DNA of 64,000 nt from RUG13409 sp045546135 (GTDB lineage Bacteria > Bacillota > Clostridia > Peptostreptococcales > Anaerovoracaceae). The position numbers were made by a program, and so were the translations under genes. The stretch is taken from positions 1-64,000 of the forward strand of contig JAZQCD010000025.1 in assembly GCA_045546135.1 (NCBI GenBank), given 5' to 3'. The notes below the pieces were generated by a model. It did not search any database, was not told the origin of the DNA, and was given only the letters and a program-made list of their open reading frames with translations. Each line of letters begins with the position of its first letter. The first letter of the stretch is position 1. Shown in pieces: positions 52,714 through 60,685 of this stretch.

Positions 52714-53178
52714 CTATTCTACGGGCTGAGGGTCAGAGACAGACACCTTATGATCGTACCAGTTGTCCTTTGAACCAAGGAGCGCGCAATCGAACTCCTT
52801 GTCAAGGTAAGGTACAGGTATATCGAAGCCGTATACATCTTCGGACATACCATCTTCGTATGTGACAGTGTCAGTGGTGGGCTCGAGGATGTTTTTTCCT
52901 CCCTTGTTCATCTCTTCGACTGTACCAAAGTAAAGCTTTGTGATCTTTTTTGAAGCAAGAGATATATGTATGGTCATCTTGCCGTCCTTTACTGTAAGTA
53001 TGCCTCTGCCTTTGTTTGCTTCATTCACATGGAACATGCTGCTGTCCGTATCGAACTCTGCAGAATATATGCCGTCTTCAAGGACCGGTTTTTCAGCATC
53101 TTTTCCATTTCCCTGCCCGCAAGCTGTGAAGATAAAACAAAAGGCGAGGAAAAAACATAAGAGTATATGTTTTTTCAT
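52714..53178 (-). CDS. Small lipoprotein with a NEAT-like domain
   Basis: 154 residues. Signal peptide with lipobox FTAC (Cys20). The mature part is one beta-rich domain: DGIYSAEFDTDSSMFHV, GILTVKDGKMTIHISLASKK, DIPVPYLDKEFDCALLGSKD. The same pattern appears in the surface protein at 56810-57961 (DGTYDITVDSTSPFFKV, GSITVKDGEITGSITI, IEALDKELDCAAFSKA). The layout resembles NEAT domains that bind haem, but I see no proven ligand motif. It follows cbiK by 17 bp under the same cobalamin riboswitch, so a tetrapyrrole ligand is likely. Confidence 0.75.
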   Translation of the reverse strand: MKKHILLCFFLAFCFIFTACGQGNGKDAEKPVLEDGIYSAEFDTDSSMFHVNEANKGRGILTVKDGKMTIHISLASKKITKLYFGTVEEMNKGGKNILEPTTDTVTYEDGMSEDVYGFDIPVPYLDKEFDCALLGSKDNWYDHKVSVSDPQPVE

Positions 53179-53195
53179 ATTTTATGCCTCATTTA

Positions 53196-54341
53196 TTACT
53201 TGATGGAATCGATAGCAGCCTGTGTGTGCTGTACGTAGATTGCCTGGATGTCAGCAAGTCTTCCGAGTCCTTCGATCTGTGTATCGATGCTGTCGAAAGC
53301 CTGTGCTGCTGTGAACTGGCTTACCCAAGACTCCGGATCTTCAGGATCTGCCATGTCGTTGTTGGCGTGGTCGCCTGCAACTACCATCATTGGGCGAAGA
53401 ACGACTTTCTTGAAGCCTGCTTCTTTAACTGCAGCGATGATGTTTTCGCAAGCAGTTTCTTCCGGTTCACCTTCAACGGTTCCTATGAATACGTTCTTGT
53501 ATCCAAGAGCGTTCATCTGAGCCTGCATCTGAGAATATGTGACCTTTGCAACGTGTGCTGTTCCGTGTCCCATGAGAACGAGTGCTGTGTCTTCAGGAAC
53601 TGCTGCTGCTGTAACGACAGCCTTTGCTGCTGCTTCCTTGTCAGCATTGATAACTGTAGCATCGGATCCTACTTCACCAAGAAGCGGTTCTGCAACTGCA
53701 ACTGTCTTGAACTTATCCTTATACTTGTCAAGTGCTTCGCTGAGTTCATCGTACTCTGCGCCGTGCATAAGGTGTGTCGGCTGGATAACGAGGTTCTCAA
53801 CACCGTTTGCAACAGCTCTTTCGAGAGCCTGTGTGATGTTGTCGATCTTTTCTCCGTCACGAGCCATTACGTGGTTGATGATGATCTGTGCTGTGAAAGC
53901 TCTTCTTACAGACCAGTCAGGGAATGCCTTTGCAAGAGCATCTTCGATTCCCTTGATGTCGTTTACACGGCTTTCATTGAAGGATGTTCCGAAGGATACA
54001 ACGAGGAGTTCGTTCTTTCCGATCTCGTTCTGATTTCTTGGATCGTCCTTGGATGCATCGCCTGTGTCTGCTCCGAAGTAATCAGGGGATGCTTCTTCGC
54101 CTTCAACGAGCTCTTTCTGAGCATCTGTGAGTGCGTCCCAAGCTGCCTTTGCTGCTGCGCAGTCAGCTTCTGTGTCTTCGGTCCATTCCTGAACATAGAT
54201 CTTGTCGATGAGTGCTGCAACTTCTGCTGCGAGTTCTGCATCTGTCTTTACCGGTGCTTCTTCCTTCTTGCCGCATGCTGCGAAGCAGAATACCATTGCA
54301 AGAACGAGAAGCATGGAGATAATTATTTTTGCATTTTTCAT
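53196..54341 (-). CDS. cbiK: CbiK-type sirohydrochlorin cobaltochelatase, exported lipoprotein
   Basis: 381 residues. A signal peptide with lipobox FAAC (Cys23) shows that it acts outside the membrane. Residues 30-100 are a linker with a FIVAR-like piece (AAWDALTDAQKELVEG). The chelatase domain (about 108-381) has VVSFGTSFNESR, metal-binding histidines His259/His263 (MGHGTAH) and His325 (VVAGDHANND), and IQPTHLMHGAEYD. CbiK inserts Co2+ into sirohydrochlorin; an exported form is known from Desulfovibrio. It is preceded by a cobalamin riboswitch and a terminator and leads a two-gene unit. Confidence 0.9.
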   Translation of the reverse strand: MKNAKIIISMLLVLAMVFCFAACGKKEEAPVKTDAELAAEVAALIDKIYVQEWTEDTEADCAAAKAAWDALTDAQKELVEGEEASPDYFGADTGDASKDDPRNQNEIGKNELLVVSFGTSFNESRVNDIKGIEDALAKAFPDWSVRRAFTAQIIINHVMARDGEKIDNITQALERAVANGVENLVIQPTHLMHGAEYDELSEALDKYKDKFKTVAVAEPLLGEVGSDATVINADKEAAAKAVVTAAAVPEDTALVLMGHGTAHVAKVTYSQMQAQMNALGYKNVFIGTVEGEPEETACENIIAAVKEAGFKKVVLRPMMVVAGDHANNDMADPEDPESWVSQFTAAQAFDSIDTQIEGLGRLADIQAIYVQHTQAAIDSIK

Positions 54342-54435
54342 GATTAAAACCTACCTTTCTGCAAATTTATTCTCCTAATTACTCGAAAAAACCTCACGTC
54401 GTTTTAGATGATCTTTTTGTATGCGGATTAAAACA

Positions 54436-54461
54436 AAAGACCCGCAACTTGCTGCGGGCCA
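54436..54461 (-). terminator. Expression-platform terminator of the cbiK riboswitch
   Basis: On the minus strand GGCCCGC pairs with GCGGGTC and is followed by TTTTGTTTT, between the aptamer and cbiK. Confidence 0.8.
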
Positions 54462-54499
54462 AAAAAGGGCTTGGATAAAGGTAATAACATAACCTGGTT

Positions 54500-54718
54500 T
54501 TGTCCATTGCTCCGGTCGTCCGCAGAGATAAAACGGACCGCCTAAAAAGCGGTCAGAACAGTCCGGTATTCTGGCTTTCCCAAAAGCAGGTTTTGAAGGG
54601 TCATTTACATGACAAAGGTGCCGCAAGAAACGGCATCTTCCACTGCTTTTTGGGATCTACAGTAACGGCCTTGCGCGGGATTTTCACCCGTCTTCCCCAA
54701 ACTGTTCCCGATATTGTT
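54500..54718 (-). ncRNA. Cobalamin riboswitch upstream of cbiK
   Basis: The minus strand has the B12 aptamer core: GGTGAAAATCCCGCGCAAG, GGCCGTTACTGTA, and later GGAAAGCCAGAATACCGG. Order and spacing fit the family. Together with the following terminator it should switch cbiK off when cobalamin is plentiful. Exact ends are approximate. Confidence 0.9.
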
Positions 54719-54733
54719 TTTTTCATCTATGAA

Positions 54734-54762
54734 GTTATACTTCTTCAAGCATTAGTTGTCAA
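54734..54762 (-). promoter_or_regulatory. Promoter of the cbiK riboswitch transcript
   Basis: On the minus strand TTGACA (54757-54762), 17 bp, TATAAC (54734-54739). Confidence 0.8.
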
Positions 54763-54865
54763 TAGTCCAAGATTACAGAAATAAACAGATTAAATTGTAA
54801 AAAATAAACAAAATGTAATAATTTAGAGGGTTGTCTTGTGTAGGCAGATAATATTAAGGCATTTC

Positions 54866-54893
54866 AAGCATATCCCCCTAGGGGGATATGCTT
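54866..54893. promoter_or_regulatory. 28-bp perfect palindrome, candidate metal-repressor operator
   Basis: Each half is AAGCATATCCCCCT. The C5/G5 centre flanked by AT is the look of CsoR/RcnR-family operators. Its last two bases overlap the -35 box of the rightward cobalamin-riboswitch promoter. Confidence 0.75.
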
Positions 54894-54919
54894 GACGAAG
54901 TATTATTGTGTGATATACT
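54892..54919 (+). promoter_or_regulatory. Promoter of the rightward cobalamin locus
   Basis: TTGACG, 16 bp, TATACT, just before the second riboswitch. Confidence 0.75.
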
Positions 54920-54933
54920 AGGGAAGAATTGAA

Positions 54934-55120
54934 TGGATGCAGTGCTGTCCCCAATGGGCAGAGAATAGGAAATCGCGTGAAAATCGCGAACGGTACCGCC
55001 GCTGTATGCGCTGATGAAAGGGCCAAAGACGAAAGTCAGTCATTGGAGAGATCTGAGAAGGCCGGTCCTTTTGAGGAGGTCAAAACCCTCATAGGCGCGA
55101 GTCAGAAGACCTGCTGCATT
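54934..55120 (+). ncRNA. Cobalamin riboswitch upstream of the ABC transporter operon
   Basis: The aptamer core is clear: GGAAATCGCGTGAAAATCGC, GAACGGTACCGCCGCTGTA, then GCGCGAGTCAGAAGACCTGC. The ends pair (ATGCAG/CTGCAT). A terminator follows at 55187. Confidence 0.93.
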
Positions 55121-55186
55121 TTTAGAAAAAGACCTTAGGCCGAGTAGCCTTAGAGTCTTGTTTATATGCTATGGAAAAAGACGGCT

Positions 55187-55218
55187 GTAGCAGAGGGGCT
55201 TTCCCCTGCTACTTTTTT
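55187..55218 (+). terminator. Riboswitch terminator abutting the ATPase start
   Basis: GTAGCAGAGGGG pairs with CCCCTGCTAC (one bulged A), then six T; the likely start codon is 7 nt later. Confidence 0.9.
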
Positions 55219-55224
55219 GTTGCA

Positions 55225-56061
55225 ATGATAGAGATAAAGAATCTAGTAAAAAAATTCGGAGACTTTACAGCCGTAGACGGACTGGATCTAAAGATAGAAA
55301 CAGGCGAATTCTTTGGACTTCTCGGACCAAACGGCGCAGGCAAGACTACGACCATCAGCATGCTTTCTACTGTGCTCCTTCCCACTTCCGGCGAGATACT
55401 CATTGACGGCGTAAAGCTTGACAGAAAAGCATCTTCTCAAAAGAGAAAGCTCTCAGTCATCACCCAGGAATATTCCATGCGCCAGGATATGACCATGGAC
55501 GAGGTAATGGAATACCAGGGAAGGCTTTACTATATGCCAAAAAAGCTCATAAAAGAAAAGAGTGAAGAGCTCCTTGAGTTTGCAGGACTTACTGAGTTTA
55601 GAAAAAGGACAGTAAGGCACCTTTCCGGCGGCATGAAGAGAAAGCTCATGATATGCAGGAGCCTTATGATAGAACCTGAGATCCTGCTCCTTGACGAGCC
55701 CACAGCAGGCATGGACGCCCTTTCGAGAAGGCAGATGTGGAACCTTCTTCGCCAGCTCAATGAAAGGCATATGACCATAATCCTTACCACCCACTATATA
55801 GAGGAGGCTCAGGCTCTTTGCGACAGAGTCGCCCTCATAAACAGAGGAAAGCTTCAAAAACTGGACACTCCCAATGCCCTCATAAATGACCTTGGGGCAT
55901 TTGCAGTAGATATCACCTCAGAAGAAGGTCTTGTCAGCAAGTATTTCCACAACAGAGACGAAGCAATACAGTATCTCTCAGAAGCAGGCAAGGATGCATC
56001 CTTTAGAGCTACAACACTTGAAGATGTATTCGTGGATGTAGCAGGAAGGAAGCTTGGGTGA
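55225..56061 (+). CDS. ABC transporter ATP-binding protein (DrrA/ABC-2 type)
   Basis: 278 residues from the ATG at 55225, which gives the usual start MIEIKNLVKKFGDFTAV. Walker A GPNGAGKTT, signature LSGGMKRKL, Walker B ILLLDEPTAGMD, and H-loop TTHYIEEA are all intact. With the next gene it makes an ABC-2 type transporter, normally an exporter. No Shine-Dalgarno is available because the terminator stem and T-run occupy the space; an in-frame ATG at 55171 would translate through the hairpin. Controlled by the cobalamin riboswitch. Confidence 0.88.
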   Translation: MIEIKNLVKKFGDFTAVDGLDLKIETGEFFGLLGPNGAGKTTTISMLSTVLLPTSGEILIDGVKLDRKASSQKRKLSVITQEYSMRQDMTMDEVMEYQGRLYYMPKKLIKEKSEELLEFAGLTEFRKRTVRHLSGGMKRKLMICRSLMIEPEILLLDEPTAGMDALSRRQMWNLLRQLNERHMTIILTTHYIEEAQALCDRVALINRGKLQKLDTPNALINDLGAFAVDITSEEGLVSKYFHNRDEAIQYLSEAGKDASFRATTLEDVFVDVAGRKLG

Positions 56062-56798
56062 TCGCTATGGGCATAGTAACTGTTCTTTGGGAAAAATGGG
56101 TGGAATTCAGACGCGACTTTTACAAGATCACTGTCGCTGCCATGATCTCTCCTTTAATGTATTTGATCATATTCGGTATGGGCATTCAGACCACATCTCA
56201 CGGCGAACCCTACCTTCATTTTTTAGTGCCAGGCGTAGTAGCCATGTCTACAATGCACGGCTCATTTTCTGCTATCGTTCAGAATATGAGCACTCAAAGG
56301 CTTTATGAAAAGGCTTTGGACCAGGTCATGGTATCGCCTACGCCTCTTTGGCAGTTCATTTTAGGCCAGGTCATAGGCGGGAGTTTAAGGGGCCTTTATG
56401 CAGGATGCGTAATACTCCTTCTTACTCTTCCGATCAGGACTGACCTTATCTTCAACGGGCTTTCAATACTCATCATGTTTTTAAACGGCATGGTCTTTTC
56501 TACCATAGCTTTGGTCCTTTCATTTACGGCAAAGAGCTATGCAGACCCGCCGAAGTTTACGTCGTATATAATCACGCCCATGTCCTTCCTTTGCAACACC
56601 TTCTTTTCAACGGAGCAGATGCCGTCAGGCTTTAGGCAGGCAGTATCACTGCTGCCTCTTTCTCAGGCATGCGACATGATAAGAAAGATAGCAAACGGAC
56701 AGCCTGCAGGAAGCTTTGGTTTCATCATCCTTTTTGCATACCTTGCAGTATTCGGGACCATAGCCGTAGTATTCATATATAAAAAGAAGAATCTCTAA
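56058..56798 (+). CDS. ABC-2 type transporter permease
   Basis: 246 residues with six hydrophobic helices (MISPLMYLIIFGMGI, YAGCVILLLTLPI, IALVLSFTAKSYA, FGTIAVVFIY) and the ABC-2 signature region (PMSFLCNTFFSTEQMP). The GTG at 56058 overlaps the ATPase stop; an ATG at 56067 is equally possible, and GGAAGG lies upstream of both. It should pair with the ATPase before it. The cargo is unknown; the cobalamin control suggests a tetrapyrrole, cobalt ligand or related molecule. Confidence 0.85.
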   Translation: MIAMGIVTVLWEKWVEFRRDFYKITVAAMISPLMYLIIFGMGIQTTSHGEPYLHFLVPGVVAMSTMHGSFSAIVQNMSTQRLYEKALDQVMVSPTPLWQFILGQVIGGSLRGLYAGCVILLLTLPIRTDLIFNGLSILIMFLNGMVFSTIALVLSFTAKSYADPPKFTSYIITPMSFLCNTFFSTEQMPSGFRQAVSLLPLSQACDMIRKIANGQPAGSFGFIILFAYLAVFGTIAVVFIYKKKNL

Positions 56799-56809
56799 AG
56801 GGGGCAGCC

Positions 56810-57961
56810 ATGGATAAGAAAAGAAACAATAAAGACAGAACATCCTTTGGCAGGTCCGCAAAGAGGTTTGGCATCGTATTAATTTGCCTCATGCTCATAT
56901 GCCTTCAGGCAGCAATGCCAATGAGCCTCGTTTTTGCGGAGAGCGCTGAAGAGACGGAGACAAACGATACAGCAGAAAGGATATTAAGAGCCCAAAAAGA
57001 GATACGTACAAAAAAGGCCGGCAGATACGGCATGGTACCTATCTATGGAAAGGACCTAAAGGACGGGACCTACGATATTACTGTAGATTCCACTTCGCCA
57101 TTCTTTAAAGTAAGGAAAGGATCCATAACTGTAAAGGACGGCGAGATCACAGGAAGCATCACCATAGGAAGTACCAGCTACCTTTATGTATATCCTGGAA
57201 CAAAGCCTGATGCATCAAGAGCAGATCCCAGCACTTGGGTATCTCCTACTATTGCAGATGGCAGGACCACCTTTACTTTCCCCATCGAAGCTCTAGACAA
57301 AGAGCTCGATTGCGCAGCTTTCAGTAAAGCAAGAGAAAAGTGGTACGACAGAAAAATAGTATTCAATGCCTACAGCCTTCCTGAAGAAGCTCTCCTTATT
57401 AAGCTTCCTGATTATGACCTCATAGAAATGGCTATCTCATCTTTAGATGCCGGCATGAGCGAAGACATACTCGATGACAACAAGTACAAGCAGGGTGGTT
57501 CCGAAGGATCTCCCGAAGCTATAGCAATAGACATGCCTGACGGGGAATACTCCATAGAAGTAAATCTCATAGGAGGAAGCGGCAGAGCCAGCGTCAGTTC
57601 CCCTACCCTTATGGTAGTAAGAGACGGAAAGGCCTACGCAAGGCTCATTTGGAGCAGCCCCTATTACGACTATATGGTAGTTGACGACACCATGTACAAA
57701 AACCTGATAGTCGACGGCGGCAACTCCCAATTCGAGATACCCATCACTCTCATGGACGATCCAATGTCTGTAGTAGCTGATACCACTGCCATGGGCGACA
57801 ACCTGGAAATAGAATATGCACTTACCTTCTATTCCGACACTGTAGGAGAAAAGGGAGCCATCCCTCAGGAGGCAGCAAAGCTTGTTTTGGTCATAGCTGC
57901 AGCCATCATAGTGGGCGGCGGAGTGCTCAACTACTTTGTAAAGAAGCATCGAGCAGCTTAA
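56810..57961 (+). CDS. Membrane-anchored surface protein with two tetrapyrrole-locus domains
   Basis: 383 residues: signal/anchor (about 20-43), first domain (about 68-185) similar to the lipoprotein at 52714-53178, second domain (about 240-345, DGEYSIEVNLIGGSGRASVS, YDYMVVDDTMYKNL, IADTT-like VVADTTAMG), and a C-terminal membrane helix with KKHRAA tail. It would stand on the outer face. The domains are NEAT-like in layout. AAAGGGGGC precedes the ATG. It lies between the ABC-2 genes and the precorrin-2 dehydrogenase gene, so I infer binding of a corrinoid, haem-like or metal ligand. Confidence 0.75.
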   Translation: MDKKRNNKDRTSFGRSAKRFGIVLICLMLICLQAAMPMSLVFAESAEETETNDTAERILRAQKEIRTKKAGRYGMVPIYGKDLKDGTYDITVDSTSPFFKVRKGSITVKDGEITGSITIGSTSYLYVYPGTKPDASRADPSTWVSPTIADGRTTFTFPIEALDKELDCAAFSKAREKWYDRKIVFNAYSLPEEALLIKLPDYDLIEMAISSLDAGMSEDILDDNKYKQGGSEGSPEAIAIDMPDGEYSIEVNLIGGSGRASVSSPTLMVVRDGKAYARLIWSSPYYDYMVVDDTMYKNLIVDGGNSQFEIPITLMDDPMSVVADTTAMGDNLEIEYALTFYSDTVGEKGAIPQEAAKLVLVIAAAIIVGGGVLNYFVKKHRAA

Positions 57962-57975
57962 GGAAGGAAAACAAA

Positions 57976-58587
57976 ATGTCTTACTTTCCAATACTTATAC
58001 AATTTGATGATGCCAAGGTCCTCATTGCAGGGGGCGGCGCTATTGCTCTTCATAAGGCAGAGCTTCTTTCAAAGCAGGGAGCAGATGTGACTGTCATAGC
58101 TCCTGAGATCTGCGATGAGATAAGAGCCCTTCCTGTAAAACTTGAAGAGCGCTGCATCAGAAAAGGAGATGCCAAAGGAAAAGTCTTAGTTGCGGACGCC
58201 AGCGGATCGAAGGAAGCAGAAGAAATCCTTTCAAAGGAATGCAAAGAGGAAGGCATACCCTACAACTGCGCAGGCCATGGGGATGCCTGCACTGCCATAT
58301 TCCCTGCAGTCTTTAAGAAGGGCCGAACAACAGTTGCAGTGTCAAGCCTTGGAGCAAGCCCTCCTGCAAGCGTATGGCTTAGAGACCTTCTTGCAAAAGA
58401 AGTCCCTGAAAACATGGACGAGATCTTAGAGCGCATGGCGGAGATAAGAGGCCTTGCAAAGGAAAAGATCGATGGACAGGCAAGGAGAAAAGAATTCTTT
58501 CATGAAGCCTTAAGAAAGATGATAGACAGCGGAGAGGTCCTATCTGATGAAGATCTCAAGGAAATATTATCAAGGTATGTAGGGTGA
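57976..58587 (+). CDS. Precorrin-2 dehydrogenase / sirohydrochlorin ferrochelatase-like (SirC/CysG-N type)
   Basis: 203 residues. The NAD site is VLIAGGGAIALHKAELLSKQ. The rest follows the Met8/CysG-N fold (YNCAGHGDACTAIFPAVFKK, TTVAVSSLGASPPASVWLRD). It oxidises precorrin-2 to sirohydrochlorin, the substrate for CbiK. The family may also insert metal. It is in the rightward cobalamin-controlled operon, 14 bp after the surface-protein gene. Confidence 0.88.
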   Translation: MSYFPILIQFDDAKVLIAGGGAIALHKAELLSKQGADVTVIAPEICDEIRALPVKLEERCIRKGDAKGKVLVADASGSKEAEEILSKECKEEGIPYNCAGHGDACTAIFPAVFKKGRTTVAVSSLGASPPASVWLRDLLAKEVPENMDEILERMAEIRGLAKEKIDGQARRKEFFHEALRKMIDSGEVLSDEDLKEILSRYVG

Positions 58588-58693
58588 GGCTTCACCCATA
58601 TATATAAAAATAATAGAAAAGGTAGTAAAGAAGATCCGCTGTCTGATAAAGGAGTTAAAGAGTTCAAAGACGCAGCGGAAAAAAGGAGAAGAA

Positions 58694-59653
58694 ATGAAAC
58701 ACAAAAGCATTAGACTCATAGCACTTTTTCTTTGCATCGCAATGCTTGCAGCATGCGGAGCAGGCGGAAAAGAAGAAGGAAAAAAGGATACGGAGTGGAC
58801 TCCTGTCACAGTAACAGATGACCTTGGAAGAGAAGTCACTATAGACGAACAGCCAAAGGCAGTAGCTGCTATCATGGGAAGCTTTGCTGATACATGGGTG
58901 CTCGCAGGAGGAGAACTCAAAGCAGCAGTCCATGATGCATGGGAAGACTTTGACCTGAACCTTCCCGAAGGCACAGTAGACCTTGGAAAATATAACGCGA
59001 TCAGCCTCGAGCAGCTCTTCAGTGCAGAAGTAGACCTTGTCATAGGCAGCGCAAATACAAAGAAACAGGTAGACCTTAAGGATACCCTCGAGCAGGCAGG
59101 AGTAAAGACACTTTACTTCAACGTCAACAGCTTTGATGACTACCTCAGGATGCTCAAGGTATGCACAGACATTACAGGAAGAGAAGACCTTTACCAAAAG
59201 AACGGACTTGACATTCAGTCTGTCATAACAGGAGTCAAAGAAGACGCTTTAAAGAAAGCTTCCGAAAAAGGAGCTCCAAAAGTACTCTTTGTTAGAGCGG
59301 CAGCATCAACAGTCAAAGCAAAAGGATCTGATGACACGGTCCTTGGCATCATGCTCAAAGACCTTGGAGCAAACAACATAGCAGACAGCACAAGCCTTCT
59401 TGACGACTTAAGCATAGAAGTCATCATCAAGGAAGATCCTGATATGATATTCATCACAGAGCAGGGTTCTGACAGCGAAGGCATAAAGAAGGCTCTTGGA
59501 GACGCTCTTACAAACAACCCTGCATGGTCAGGCCTTACAGCAGTTAAGGAAGGAAGAGTCTTCTATATGGACAAGACTCTTTATCACTTAAAGCCAAATG
59601 ACCGCTGGGGCGAAGCATATACACAGCTTGCAGAGATCCTCTACGGAAAATAA
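58694..59653 (+). CDS. BtuF/FecB-type ABC substrate-binding lipoprotein
   Basis: 319 residues, lipobox MLAAC (Cys21). Class III binding-protein pattern: VTVTDDLGREVTIDEQPKAV, LEQLFSAEVDLVIGSANTK, NPAWSGLTAVKEGRVFYMD. It captures a siderophore, haem, cobalamin or similar ligand; the context favours a corrinoid or tetrapyrrole. AAAAGGAG precedes the ATG. The 106-bp leader holds a hairpin (CCGCTG/CAGCGG at 58638-58679) but no terminator, so it is probably still part of the upstream operon. Confidence 0.9.
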   Translation: MKHKSIRLIALFLCIAMLAACGAGGKEEGKKDTEWTPVTVTDDLGREVTIDEQPKAVAAIMGSFADTWVLAGGELKAAVHDAWEDFDLNLPEGTVDLGKYNAISLEQLFSAEVDLVIGSANTKKQVDLKDTLEQAGVKTLYFNVNSFDDYLRMLKVCTDITGREDLYQKNGLDIQSVITGVKEDALKKASEKGAPKVLFVRAAASTVKAKGSDDTVLGIMLKDLGANNIADSTSLLDDLSIEVIIKEDPDMIFITEQGSDSEGIKKALGDALTNNPAWSGLTAVKEGRVFYMDKTLYHLKPNDRWGEAYTQLAEILYGK

Positions 59654-59665
59654 AACGAAGTATCA

Positions 59666-60685
59666 GTGAATAAAGAACAAAGCAAAACTAAAAAGAAAAA
59701 AGAACTCCCTGGCACTCCTCTCATCATAGGAGGCATAACGCTCCTCCTTATCTCAGCAGTGCTCAACATCTGCGTAGGAGCATCGGGAGTTTCTCTTGGG
59801 AAACTGCTTACAGCGCTGTTCCAGGGCCCGGGCACTTCCATGGCCCAGAGGATACTTTGGTATGTCAGGCTCCCAAGGACAGCTGCCTGCCTACTTGCAG
59901 GTGCAGGTCTTGCAATGTCAGGTACCATCATACAAAAGGTCCTTTCAAACAATCTGGCATCGCCGGGCACCATAGGCGTAAATGCAGGCGCCGGCTTTGC
60001 AGTAGCCCTTTGCTGCGGCCTTGGCATATATACGTCATGGGCCATAGCAGGAGCATCATTCCTTGGAGCTCTCGGCGCCACCTTCCTGGTAGTATCAGTT
60101 GGAAGGAAGGCTCACGCTTCAAAGACTACGGTGGTCCTTGGCGGCGTGGCAGTGACAGCATTCCTTAACGCTATGACAGAGACAGTCATAACCTTTGTAC
60201 CGGATGCTGCTCTTTCCAGCAGGGACTTTAGAGTGGGAGGCTTTTCTGCTGTGAACCAGGCAAGGCTCCTTCCTGCAGCCATACTCATCATTGGAAGCAT
60301 CATAGTAGTTACTTCCCTTGCCAATGAGCTTGACGTCCTCTCCCTTGGAGATGATACAGCAAAGTCTCTTGGAATGAACGTATCGATGGTAAGGAACGGA
60401 CTCCTTACTCTTGCAGCTCTTCTTGCAGGAGCCTGCGTAAGCTTTGCAGGGATACTTGGCTTTGTAGGCCTCATAGTTCCTCATATGGCAAGAAGACTCA
60501 TAGGAAATGAGAGCAAAAAGCTCCTTCCCTTTGCAGTGCTCCTTGGAGCAAGCTTTGTTTCCATCTGCGACCTGATCGCAAGGATGATATTTGCTCCTTT
60601 CGAGCTTCCTACAGGAATACTCATGAGCTTCCTCGGAGGACCGTTCTTCATTTGGCTCCTTCGCAAAAAGAAAGGAGGCCTGTGA
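59666..60685 (+). CDS. FecCD/BtuC-type ABC permease
   Basis: 339 residues with about ten membrane helices and the family signatures VRLPRTAACLLAGAGLAMSG, NNLASPGTIGVNAGAGFAVA and FVGLIVPHMARRLIG. It starts with a GTG at 59666, 12 bp after the binding-protein stop. It forms an importer with the genes on both sides. Confidence 0.92.
   Translation: MNKEQSKTKKKKELPGTPLIIGGITLLLISAVLNICVGASGVSLGKLLTALFQGPGTSMAQRILWYVRLPRTAACLLAGAGLAMSGTIIQKVLSNNLASPGTIGVNAGAGFAVALCCGLGIYTSWAIAGASFLGALGATFLVVSVGRKAHASKTTVVLGGVAVTAFLNAMTETVITFVPDAALSSRDFRVGGFSAVNQARLLPAAILIIGSIIVVTSLANELDVLSLGDDTAKSLGMNVSMVRNGLLTLAALLAGACVSFAGILGFVGLIVPHMARRLIGNESKKLLPFAVLLGASFVSICDLIARMIFAPFELPTGILMSFLGGPFFIWLLRKKKGGL

Noticed and set aside
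53184..54347. A 387-codon open frame on the plus strand, very rich in cysteine
   Set aside because: It is the exact antisense of cbiK, which has a signal peptide, family motifs and a riboswitch. The cysteines come from the codon pattern of the opposite strand.
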